Shown here: in pieces, positions 11,870 through 24,028 of the stretch | Layout of the letters: each line of letters starts with the position of its first letter | Position numbering within the stretch: position 1 is the stretch's first letter | Assembly (NCBI GenBank): GCA_027574665.1 | Contig: CM050656.1 | Location: 3,347,001 to 3,411,000, forward strand | Length of the DNA stretch: 64,000 nucleotides | Reading direction: 5' to 3' | Source: Rhynochetos jubatus | Lineage: Eukaryota; Chordata; Aves; Eurypygiformes; Rhynochetidae | Program-made: the position numbers and the translations under genes | The notes under the pieces: model-generated | What the model saw: the letters and a program-made list of their open reading frames with translations, nothing else | Database searches by the model: none | Told to the model about the DNA's origin: nothing

Positions 11870-14800
11870 CATTAACCTTGCATTTGACACCTGCAATTAC
11901 CAGGTAGTTTACTCACTCCATCCTTCAAAATCCTCACTGCTCTACACCTACAGTAGTTTGGTTTTGTTCGATAGCAGGAGTGTTTTAATAAATATTCAAA
12001 TATTTTTTAGCCTGTAAAAAACCTCCATATTAATGACAAAATTTAGTGTATTCTTGTAAAAGAAGTCCAATGAAAGTTCAGTTACAAGAGCACTCACTGA
12101 AACCCATTTCTGTGGAGCCCCAGGCCAGAGCAGCACATGTGTTCCGAACGGGCACACAAAGGGCAGTGGGATAAATTTGAAGTTTCACTTAAAATTCTAA
12201 TGGAGTTTGATTTTGTTATGAAAAATAATAATAAAAAAACCCCTAAAATAACACATTGTTTTAACTCTGGAGTCCAGTAAAACGGTTTTTTTTTGATTGC
12301 TGTTTAAAAATTTGTAATAAGCTCCAGAGTGGATCATCAGATTTTACGTAGGATGAACTATTTTATAGCATGAAAAAAAAAAATGTTTTAAATGTAATTT
12401 GATTGGAGGGTGTGAACCACTAATAAGAAAAAATAATATTTATATTGAAAACATTCAAAATAATATTTAAAATAAAGGTCACACATTTGATATTCTTGCC
12501 ACTAAGAGTTTCCATCCCCACTATCACAATTCACATCTGTAACACGTTGGTATATGCTCTATACTTTTTACTTTAACTTTTACGGGAATGTCTGCACTTC
12601 GAGGGAATGAATGAAGCAGGGAAACTCATCCTGAGCAAAGGGATTTTGGCAAAAGCAGCCATTCATATTGCAGTCTACTTTCTGAGTATCGAAAAAATAC
12701 ACCCACTAGTTTACAGTCCCACCACTAGTACATCTCTGCACTAGTATTTACAGGCACTGAACTACTAAATAACGAAAACGTACAGTGCAATAAATGTGAA
12801 AGAACAAAAATAAATTTGAATAAATGAGAATTTTCAGATCTGAAAAGTACATTTGGATACTGAAATCTGCACGGATTTCAGAATGGACCTGAGCATGCGC
12901 AGCCTTCAGCAGTCCCATGCAACACGTGGCTGAAGAAACTCCTGCAAACCGAGTCAAAGAGAAAAATGTAAAACAAACCACGCAAAGGGTCACTTACGTC
13001 AGCACAGCAAAAAGCATTGCTTCATTAATTGTGCAGAAAACATGGTTACGGGTAGTTTGGAGATGGCGAAGGTTGGGTGTAGAGACAACTCCAAAGCCAG
13101 GGGGAAATACTTTCTTCCGTGTCGAGTCCCACGCACGGCCAGGGTGCGTAGGGCTGTCTGCAGCCTTCTGAATGACCCTGGATATGGGAAAGAGGCGGAG
13201 CGGCGAATCCCTCACCCCAGGGACCAGGGAGAAGTGGATGGACTCAAGGAGAAGGGACCAGGCACTGCTGGTCAGCGAGGAGCTCTGCTTTTATCCCAAA
13301 ACGCCAAGCACATGAAAACGGCCCAGCCACCCTGATATTAGGGACACACCACTTAATAAGGCCACATAAGGATGTGATTTTCAAAGAAACTGAGGCACTT
13401 TTAGTTGCAGAATAAAGTTTCTAAAGCACCCAGTTTCTAGGCTAGGGACAGCCACTGCTGTTTGTGAAATATAACAATAACTTTCACAGACGAAGAAAAC
13501 CTCCAACTGCACTTTCGCGTTCTAAGGAAATGCACTGGCAGGGTTCGTTCGATGTCAAACTGAAAAGCGTTTCTCTCAGCCCTGCCTACCCAGCTACACG
13601 ACACTGTCGAGCATTACCAAAAATAACAGATAATAAAAGGCACAACCAATTTGAAATCTCTGCTGAGGACCTGTGTTTATGAAATCTTCCACATGGTTTA
13701 CAATTTTGTTCCTATAACCTTTATCAGAAAAGCGTTAGTGAGGATATGATTTATGAAATTCCCTTCCCCTGCACACTCAAAGCATCTCAATTTCTCAATG
13801 GGCAGCTGAAGCCAGACCCACAGCGGACTGTCTGCCAAAAAGGGAAAGAAGAAGCGCTTGTTTCAACCGTAATCAGTTAAGGGGAAGTTTTTTGAAAGCT
13901 TCTTGATGCAGTATAACCTGTCCCTGTGTTGCATGACCCCCCAACTGGTACGCTGTGTTTGCCCATCTGTCCGTGAATGTCAGGAGACCTGCTATGGTCC
14001 CCTCTGTGTGACACACAGGCTCTCTGCAAAGCAGAGGACACTCCTGAATGTCCAGGGATGGTCAGTGAGCAGGTAGTAACCATCAAGGGAGATTCTCATC
14101 AAAGAAAAGAGCCTTAAAATAAAACGCATGGTTTTAATTAAAATGAATGGAGGAAAAGGAATGGCTCTGTTCATGGAAGAGAAAAGAGAACGTTTGAGGA
14201 GTTTTCTGGAAAACTGGATTTAGTTTCCCTAAGTGCTTAATCAACCCTTCCCAGCCTGTTGCTCTTCTGCACATATTTTATAGAACAGAGCCGCAAAACC
14301 ACATTGCAATGTGGACAAAGAGACAGGAAAGATAGACAACTCAATCATCAGTGCTGCTACGCTGAATACGACCTTCTGCTGAGGTCCAAAGGTCTAATGA
14401 GGCTGCTAATGAGCCTGCCCCTGTGTGCTGTCTGTGCCGTAGCCAACTAAACCAGGGCAAAGCCAAAACCAGGGAGAAACCTATTGAACTTCTATTTCCT
14501 ACCAACTTTTAAATTATGCCTACATCACTGAAATCACATGAAATACAGTATTTTCATTTAGTTGTTCAAGTTATAGTGTTATAAAAGATAAACAGTATTT
14601 GCTCATTAATCCTTATTTCCTATTTCAGATTTTTTTCCAGAGAAAAGTGCTGCTTTAATGTTTTTTACAGCTGTTGAGACCACAACAAGATGAAGAAAGA
14701 GTGACAAAGTAGTCTGCATCCTCTTAGCTTAGTCTTCCATTCATATGTATAAACAGGAAGCTCATGAATAATGTAGATCTAGAAATCTGTTAGCATTTTC

Positions 14801-15999
14801 GCTGTTCAGAAACATATGATTAGCATTGCTCTGACTCCCAATAATTATACTCTTGTTCTCAGAGGTCATTCTTTAAATCTGCACAACCGTTGCTGTATTT
14901 CTGTAAGCAAATAAGGCAAAATATACATTAGAGATGCAATACGACGCATGCCACGGCACTGCCTCCTTCCTGCGTGCGTAGCGGCATGCTTGCAACTGCT
15001 GATACTTTTAAGCAAATGCTTTTGCCAGCTTCATGGTAATAAGCAGGTTTGTTAATTTTTTCCCACTTCTGAATATGCAAAACTCCAATAAGAAAGCCTG
15101 GATGCAGGGGAATTTTCAGGGGGGCACCTTCCTGTCCCACACAGCCCTGCAGCCCAGTTAACCCCTCTGCAAGGCTGAAGTATATCGTTAAGCCATGCTT
15201 CAACTTCTCTTGGGACAACCAAGTGACATATAAAAATGCTTCTGCTTTCTGGCTGACTGCTCTTTACCTGGACGTTGAAAAGAGGGAGACGTGTTATTTT
15301 TCTGACACATGGTGTCAGAAATATGCAATCTATGGGAGGGACAGCTGACCTCAATGTTTAATGCCTGGCAGCATTTACTCTGACACAGGCACATTTGATC
15401 TGGGCTGTATAAAAGGCGTGTGGGCCAGAAACACGATAAAATATTGTGCTCCTTAACCAGCAAGAGTAATTCTATTTTTCCCCAGGTTTTTTTCCATGGG
15501 ATATCTTGCCACACTTAATTATACTTATATGATAAAGCTGGTTTTTTTAAATGAGGCTCTGCTCATGCAGAAGTGCCAATTACACTTCTCTGGTGCAGAC
15601 AGAGGTACCGCTCAGCCACACATGTACGAAGATTGCATCATGCATTTATGCTTTGGCTAACGTGAATAGTTTATTTCACTGGAACAGAGTGTGTTTTCTG
15701 AATAAATACTACTGATGTGGGGTCAGGCAGGGAGTCCACGGGTAAGGATGCAAGTCCTGGTACGCAAGAGCCAAGTTTTCTGCCTGTTCTCACCAACTCA
15801 GAGCAGTGACATGGGGCTGGAACACCTACATCCCATGAGAACGCAGGGCAGTTGTGAACTGAGGAAAAAGTCCCCACAGCACCAACCAGCTGGGAAATTC
15901 ATCCCAATTATCAGAAAACAGGAAGAAGAAAACAAGGGAATCTGTGAGTTACAACGGAACAGCAACTTGGGCACAGGGACTGGGAAGTGTTCATACTAA

Positions 16000-16306
16000 C
16001 TTCAGGTACCCACCCAAATTGCTAACCTTGGTACTCGATAGATGGACCAATAGACAGCACCTGTGCAATCTGGGTCTGTTACACCCTGGGTCAGCCTGCA
16101 GAGATGCTTACCCTGACCAGGGGGAACCTGGGTTCCTGACCCAACCACCTTCAGGTTAAGCTCCTGGAAAGTTTCCCAGGTGAAAGTCTCATCCTGCTGC
16201 TTGCAGCTCTAGGAATACAGGCATAGAGAGCTCTTTCTGCAATAAAAGTCTCATTTTCATCTACTGACATCCTTGCCTCTTGCATTACTACTGCGTTTAG
16301 AATAAG
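16000..16306 (+). mobile_element. Possible LTR 3' portion with AATAAA signal
   Basis: The segment has an LTR-like end: a polyadenylation-type AATAAA at 16241-16246, then a T-rich stretch ending in cttgcctcttgcattactac and tgcgtttagaataag. Such an R/U5-like layout (AATAAA, then a T-rich downstream region, then a short end) recurs in vertebrate ERVL-type LTRs. I found no second copy, no internal retroviral sequence and no clear target-site duplication. The call rests on layout only and could be wrong. Confidence 0.3.
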
Positions 16307-16326
16307 CCCCCCCCCCCCCCCCCCCC
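16307..16326. repeat. C20 homopolymer
   Basis: Twenty consecutive C residues directly follow the possible LTR tail. Runs of C or G this long are rare in vertebrate introns and are prone to sequencing length error. Confidence 0.97.
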
Positions 16327-17052
16327 ATCTCTGCAGCCCTCATACAACATAACACACGGCTAGAAGAACTAGATGCTGTTCAACTGCTCTCGTATTTGCT
16401 TTCACTGGCACAGCAATTTGTGAATAAGTTATTTAATAATTACCATGTAATTATAGTTCTACTGATCCCTGATGAACTGAAATCCACAGACAATGCCTAT
16501 CAAATGAATCATTACAGATCTCTATAAATTACATGGTGAAATGTGCCGATGTAATGATGAAATTCATAAAATGTCTACAATTTCTGTAAAAGGAGAATTA
16601 ATTAAGCTGGAGTTATGGCTACACATCTCTATCCAGAGTTTAAGAAGGAGCATATTACAAGATTTGACTTCCAACTTTCCAAGAAAAATAGAGAGCTGCA
16701 TAATGCTACAAGCCAGGAAAGAGAGGAACACAATAATGAACCTTAATGTGGATTATTCCAGCTACAAATGAGAAGCACAAATGTTTTTCATTTGGTACAG
16801 ATGTGTGTTGGAAAACAGATAGAACAGGAGACAGAGCCTGGCTAATCTATAGAACAAGTCATCGTGCAAACACTCAGAGGAAGGAGATGCATTTATTGCC
16901 TGGGAGCTATTAAAAGCTGAGATCAAGAAAGTCTGCTGCAAATAGCCTACAAGAAAACAGAGGGTCCAAGCACACACACCAATGGGTTAAAATACACAAA
17001 AAATATGCTTCTTAGAGGATTCACCTATCATCTCCTGCAAGGAATTTAGATA

Positions 17053-17490
17053 TAGAATCATGGAATGGTTTGGGTTGGAAAGGACCTTACAGACCTTCCA
17101 GTTCCAACTCCCTGCCATGAGCAGGGACACCCTCCACTAGCCCAGGTTGCTCCAAGCCTCATCCAGCCTGGCCTTGGACACTTCCAGGGATGGGGCATCC
17201 ACAGCTTCTCTGGGCAACCTGTCCCAGTGCTCCCCACCCTCTCCAGGAAGAATTTCTTCCTGATGTCCAATCTCAATCTCCCCTCTTTCCGTTTAAACCC
17301 ATCGTCCTGTCAACCCCTGCCCTTGTAAAGTCTCCCTCCCCCAGCTTTCTTGTAGCCCCCCAGCCACTGAAAGGTGCTACAAGGTTTCCCCGGAACCTTC
17401 TCTTCAGGCTGAACACCTGCAACTCTCTCAAGCATGTTCTCATAGAGAGGTGCTCCAGCCCTCTGAGCATCTTTGTGGCCTCCTCTGAAC
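17053..17490 (-). mobile_element. CR1 LINE 3' end
   Basis: This is a 5'-truncated CR1 copy on the minus strand, the longest clear one here at about 440 bp. It starts with tagaatcatggaatggtttg on the plus strand and shares with the 10.5 kb copy the blocks for the two-step hairpin region and the gggatggggcatcc core. It extends further inward through blocks resembling ccttctcttcaggctgaaca and ctctgagcatctttgtggcc. The octamer tail is reduced to about one unit. Confidence 0.93.
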
Positions 17491-18584
17491 TATATATCAG
17501 ACTGTGTTAGCTGTTGTCAGACCCAATAACTTTTTCCTGGTCAAGACAGTAAAACTGAAAATATTAGATTACCTATTATTTACGTACTGGGATCCCACCT
17601 CAGAAGGTTACTCCCAAAACAAGGTCAACTCCCTGGCAAGGTCAGAGGCAGGTGGGTTCTGCTGTTGCTGCTAATGCATAATCAGCACAACTCATTAAAG
17701 TGTCAGGCTACAACAGAGAATCTTGTTGCACAGATGAACTACTATTAGCATATGATAAACATAATATTAGCATGCAAGAACTCAGCATGTTATTTCTGGA
17801 AACAGAACTATCTTCCCTGTTCAGGATACCAAATCCACCTAAACCTGGCTGAGATAACCCTGGACTAGCTCCAGTTTCTTGTGCAGCTTCTCCTCAGCAT
17901 CAAGGATAACAACACACACAACAAACTGGCTACTTCTGATGCACTGACAATGAAATAAATCTTCACCTGCAAAAAGAAACACAGGACTACTTTCCTTAAA
18001 TCCAAACCAATAAAAATCACCTTAAAGGAATCTAGAAGCATGAGTAGCTACAAAGGGGACATTAGGTAGGGCTAGACCCAGGTCAATTGTTGTCATTAAT
18101 GCCAACCACCCCATTTGTTAAAGAGGATAATAAAAAAATCAAACCAGCACTAAATCCCTGGATGAAATTTGGTTTTGTTTAGCTTTGCAGTAAGGTGTTC
18201 ATTGGAACGGTTCAAAGGGAATTTTACGCGAGATGTGTCTTTTTTGACCTTTTTCTGTATGGAGCAGAGCATAGGCTTTAGGTTCATTTCTTTAGCACAG
18301 AGGACAAACCCCTTTGATAAACAATTCAAGCTTCATAGCTGAAGTAATTTTGGTTGCTTGCCCCACCACTCTCTATCGAAGACTGTTGCCGAACCCAGCT
18401 GTTCCAAGGGTTAGAAATCCTCCCCCCTCAGCTTAGATTTATGGATGACAAATTCATATCCACTAGTTTTTGGACCAGCTTCATCCTTTGGCCTAAGTAG
18501 TTATTTTTCCAAGCAGCACCTTATTTCGTTACTTACATGTAGAAACTTTGCTTTGCTCCACTGGCATTGTGCAAAAGTTTCATC

Positions 18585-18760
18585 CCAGAACGGTTTGTGT
18601 TAGAAGGGACCTTAAAGCCCACCCAGTCCCACCCCCTGCCATGGGCAGGGACACCCCCCACTAGCCCAGGTTGCTCCAAGCCTCATCCAGCCTGGCCTTG
18701 GACACTGCCAGGGATGGGGCATCCACAGCTTCTCTGGGCAACCTGTCCCAGTGCTTCTCC
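18585..18760 (-). mobile_element. CR1 LINE 3' fragment
   Basis: This short CR1 fragment of about 175 bp on the minus strand contains the blocks ttagaagggaccttaaagcc, cactagcccaggttgctcca and gggatggggcatccacagct, then stops abruptly after acctgtcccagtgcttctcc. It lacks the terminal octamers and lies only 1.1 kb from the 17.05-17.49 kb copy in the same orientation. It may be an independent 5'-truncated insertion or a duplicated piece. Confidence 0.9.
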
Positions 18761-21700
18761 AGTGCCTTTATTCAAGGACAATTTACTGTCTCTCTACCAT
18801 CATGTGCAGAATCACAGCCAGGAGCCAGTTCCAAAATCCTGGGCAAACTGAGCAAAAATTAAGAGTCGTTAGCAGCTCTGTAACGAGCTCCAAGCACAGC
18901 TTCTTCCTGCTCTGCCGGGGCAGCTGCGCGGTGCCACTCAGGCAGGTGTCAGACACAAGGTCAGACACGTCACACTCCTCACTCCCCTCCTTCCATAACG
19001 ACAGTGTCAGTAGCTACAGATGTGCAAGAGAAAGTATTTTTATGTCCAAGAAAAATAGGGAATTCTTGTCCAAGCAAAAATTTCATACAAACTGGGGAGC
19101 ACTGGCTTCAGTCCCTGGCCGGGGAATTTTCTTTAAAGCAATGCAAGCTTTTAAGGTGTTTTTTTAATAACAGCTGTTGAGAAAGACCATAGTGCTGAAG
19201 TACCTTTCTCAACTGCATTAACACTTGCACGTTGTGCACATGATGATCCGCTCAGGTTGCGCACCCAACTGTGGAACAACATTTACAGAGCCCAGGAGCA
19301 GTTTCAGCAACGGTGATGCTTGAGAGTAAATGCTGAAAGGTCAAGAATAAACCTTTCCCTTGCAAACAGAGATGGACTGGCTGCAAAATTTCTCTGTTAG
19401 GAGAGCCATGTGTCTGCTGGGTGACATACCGAAGCTCGGACAGGGTGATGACAAGCAGCGCAGGGAAAGTTTAATCGCTTTTTTTTCCCCATTGCATCCT
19501 GCTTTAGAAATCTACGTTCAAGGTAAGCATTTTGTTATGTTGCAAAAAAGTGCTACTTTGCTTCAAAATGTCAACCCCTTAGCCATTAATTACCAGCTGT
19601 ACTTTATACGATGTACTGCTCTGATAGTAGCAGGAATCTATCTTTTAAACTCAACTCCAGGCTGAGCAGAACGGTGAAGAAGCTGGAGAAATGTACCTTG
19701 CTGGAGAAGATGTAACGAAAAGCACAGAACTAGCTTTAGCCGTAAAGTAATAATATTAAACACATTAAAGTGTCTATTGATTTAGATAAAACATTGTTGG
19801 ATCCTGACTCTCAAAGTTAGTTTCTCCCACCTGACAGACATCTGCTTACATACTTACAGCACCGTGGGAAGTTCAATAGCAGCATCAGGAAAAGAAAAGG
19901 GGCTGGTACCAGATGTACATTCTATAAGCTAAATAAATAAAAGCTGTACATCACTGCTGTACTGGGGTGTGCCTTCATTTACGGTGTGGTTACTTAATGA
20001 AATCTGTGGCTTTCTTCCTCACATCCCCAGTAATTTAAACATTTTATTCTTTTTCTCGGGATAGGATTTAAACTGAGTATATTAACAGAAGTAGATGATC
20101 ACATTCTCAGGCTTGAGTTATACCTTTGAATAAAGTTAGTAAATCTAAATAATCTAAAACTCTGAATATCTTTTTTACAAGCCAATTTATAAGAAAAGGT
20201 CTATAAGCATCTTACCACACAGTAAAATTTAGATTATTGTTGTAGATATTTCATAGCAGAACATTTTAAAGCCAAGATATCAGCTTTGTTACTTGTGATA
20301 ATTTGTCTGGAAAAAAGTGCATTTCTGAAAAAATCACCATAGGTCTGTTTCACTATGTTTTTCAAATGTTGCAATATCTAAGCATCTGCTAATGTTTTTT
20401 GCCTGAGATTTGGAAACGCCCCGAGTAAGCTTTTGTACTCAATTTATTATTTAAAATCCAGTCAAAATCTCAACATATAAACCTGTAGGTGGAATTAAGG
20501 ATAACATTGACCTCTCTATTTTAGATACTTATTGAAAGACCTCAGCATTTTGTAACTTACATGACTCAGCAGAGAGGTTAATTAGTGTTTTAAGTGTGGG
20601 CTCACTGAATAAGCTCACAGTTTTAACTCTCTGAATCTATTTTTAGCTTTAATGCAGCCAAAAAATGATTTTTTTTTTTCTTTCTAATTTTCTTCCGTTC
20701 ACAAACTGTTCATACATTTAGGAACATGTAGCAGCTCTCAGGAAAATGTAAAAAGAAACTCTGGAGATCATCTCTGTCTCAATTTTTTTAGTAATCTCTA
20801 AATTAGAGGACACATGATATAAGCACCCACCCTTTTTTCAGACAAACGTTTGGTTTCAAACAACTGCTTTGGTTAAATAACTTAGAATTTATTTGTAAAC
20901 AAACCATTTCAGTCTTGTCATTTGCCAACCTGTTGGACTGTTCACTTGAATACTGTGGTCTTGGGTTTAAAATCTATTCTATGCGTTTTATGAAACTTCT
21001 TGATAACCTTGATCAATAACTAATTCCTTTTCTAAAAGCCCCATGAGCTTTGGTCTCAACAAGTTGTTCTGAAAAGAAGTTCTACACTTAATATTTTAAT
21101 GAAGTTGTGCTTTGCATAAAGTTTAAAATTTGCCACTGATTAGTGAAAGCTCTCTTGGGCTTGTTTTATGAGAAAACTTCCTAATACACCTTCTCTAGAC
21201 AAGCCAATATTTCAATAAGCCTCTTTTCCTTTAGGAGTTAGGGGGTAATCATCTTTAACCTCTTAACATGGGAATTTTTTCTATCCTTTGTTTCTTATCA
21301 CACCTTTATGAACCTCTCCCTCCATTCTGCAAAATTTTTTGAGGCCAAGGCTGAAGTCTGTGCTTCAGAATGAGTTGTAAAATATGTTTACAGGATTACA
21401 TCATAGCACTTGTAGTTTTCATCCCATTTGTTACGCATGTTATTCTTTGGATTTCCAATTTTTCTAAAAATTAATTTACTTCAAGGTTTTCTACCCCTTT
21501 GAAAGAAACAAAAGTTCCAGAAGAGCTCTGACCATTGGTGCTCCTCACCCTGGTCAGGGCACAGGCAGCTGCTGTCTGCAGCGGCGCGCCGTAAATAGGT
21601 TTCACAGATGACCTTCAATGTTTTAATCATCATAATTAACTGATGCCTAAGATGAACATTTAGACATCCTTCTAGACATGCTTCAAACTCCCTGATTGAT

Positions 21701-23970
21701 CCAGTTCAGTAAGAATATGTGTCTAAACATCGTTAGCTATGGTTACAACCGCACAATTTGAGAATATGAAGATGAAGGTAACAAAACATAACATAAAGGC
21801 AACCTCTGTTAGGATCCATAGCGAAGTTCATGAGGGTTTTCTTTGTTTGTTTGGGTTTTTTCTCTCCAATACAGATACACCTTCAGGCTTTTAAAATTTC
21901 TTCTAAATGTCAAGGAGAAACACATGTTATTGGCCTTGCTCAGATGGGTTATTTCTACCTCATCCCATCTCAGTCACTTATTGTCATATCATTCACAACA
22001 AAGCTCAAGCTGGAAAATGGATTTAGAGAAAATTTTCCTCCACTCTCAGTAACTGTTACCTGGAGCAGCAGTTGGCATCCATATGGAAGGCTGTCAAACC
22101 CAACATCTAACAGAATTATTATGACTTACATAAATGGAGAATTTGGCCATTCATCTTATTCTGTATGAATATATGAATTTAAGGTGGTGAGTTTCTAACT
22201 CTGCCAGGCTCCTTTTCTCAGCAGTATCTTATGAAATTAGTCCCCCAGGTGTACTTGTGATATAAAGGAAACTCTCCATTTCACTTGTGCGCTGTTCAGC
22301 CGCATTGTGTATGCGTCTGGGTTTCACCCCGTGCGAGAACGGGGAAAGGAGACAGTTTTTTGCCTTGCCTATGAGTCCCACTGGGGATGGTTGAAAGTTT
22401 TCAGAGTTGTTTTCCCTTGGGAACGTGATCACTCAATTAAAATGCCCTGAATGAATACCTTGATCTTTGAGAAAGGTCCCCGAGGAAGTGACTCCCAGAT
22501 TTATAACCCTGCTTCTCCAATTTCCTGAATTTCAACATGCTAATTAGGAGCTGGGTGTCTGTCCCAGTCTCCATCTCTAGAAGAGGGTCCTTTCCACGAT
22601 GGATCACCTCTCCTGTGAGAGGTTGTCCTATTAGGCCAACTCAGATGTGGTAAGCAAAACCAAGGACTTAGACCAGAAATGCCATCAGTGAAGACAAAGC
22701 ACACACAGAGGGGGGAACAAAACCACAAAATCACCTTCTGGTTATAGTGGAAGAGGTACACATGGACCTTATGAGCTTCCAGATGGGACAAGACATTGTG
22801 CAAAGATTTGGCTTGGGACCTGGATGTCCCTTGCAGCTGCTCAGAAGCCATAAGAAAGCATGATGGCTCAAATGCATGACCATCCCTTCATAAATGATTT
22901 GTAAGTTCCCAGAATGGATTTCAAATCTGTTCCCTGTCACCCTTCCTGAGACATAGAGAAAGAGACCATCCCTGCACACTCAGCAGGAGCTGGATGAGCA
23001 GACCAGGGCTATGACTGCACCCCAGTGGCAGGACTGGATGGGACACCCCCAGTGAAAAAGTAGGTCCATGGCATCAGTTTTCTGCACAGTGATGTCTACA
23101 GGAGACTTTGGGCTTGATCTAAACCTTATTAAATCAATGGATGTCTTTTGACTGACTGCAGCAGTCTTTGACTATTCTCCTAATGAGTACAGGAATTCTC
23201 ATTTAAGTTTTTATATGTATATAGATATGTCTATATAATTAATTTTTTTTTGGTGCAGACCAGCCCGCCTGGCTGTGACATTACACAGAACTATGCAAAT
23301 TTAAGTTTGATTTGCTTTGCAGGTCAGTATTTGAGAGAGAAAATAGTAAAATATTTCCTAGGTAATTGAACAACAGCTGAAACCGTGGACACAAAGGAAA
23401 TTTCCCTGGAGAATAAATTTCTTTCTAGAAATGTCAAATTTGGTAGGCCAGGCAAAGCTATCGAGCTACAACTTAGCAGAAACCTGTCACATATCCAAAC
23501 ACACTAAAATACGATTTCTCAGTCAATAAAATGAAACTACAGAATTTAACAATGGCACCAAACTATATGAACAGGAGATGATCCAAAGAGTCTTTGCACG
23601 ATAATTAAAAGCTAAACTACTGATAGTAAGAACCACCTGCAGCAGTGCCATCTTTTCAGGGCCCACATGCAGCCTGGGTGGTTCAGGACAACTTCCGTGG
23701 GAGGTCTGGAGGTCCGTGCCAGGGAGAGGTGAGTACAGCCAGTGACACAGCCCAGACCTTGCCTGCACCAGGGGAATAAAAACATGCTCATCCAGAAGGA
23801 GGTCTTGGGCTGCAGCTGGGGCCATGCACCACACACGGGGGGGAGCATGTCGAACCAAGCACCCCACAGACGGGCCCGCTGCATCACTAACCTGAGCACT
23901 GCAGCTGCTGCCGCTGCTCCCTGCAGCACAGCCCCTCTGCTCTAAATACAGCTCCAGAGAGGCTGTGTTT

Positions 23971-24028
23971 GGGGAAAAAAAGAGGAAAAAAAGGAAAAAA
24001 TAAAAAAATAAAAGGAAAAGAACTAAAG
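23971..24028. repeat. Purine-rich (A/G) low-complexity tract
   Basis: About 58 bases, nearly all A and G with a few T, consisting of A-runs separated by GG or GAGG. Confidence 0.9.

Noticed and set aside
15408..15416. TATAAAAGG box on the plus strand
   Set aside because: A single TATA-type word without CpG enrichment, an initiator or a downstream exon is expected by chance in AT-rich DNA.
17190..18862. Recurrent short proteins containing [13 protein letters not shown] and related words
   Set aside because: These are accidental frames across the antisense CR1 3' untranslated region, which is why they recur at every CR1 copy. They are not genes.
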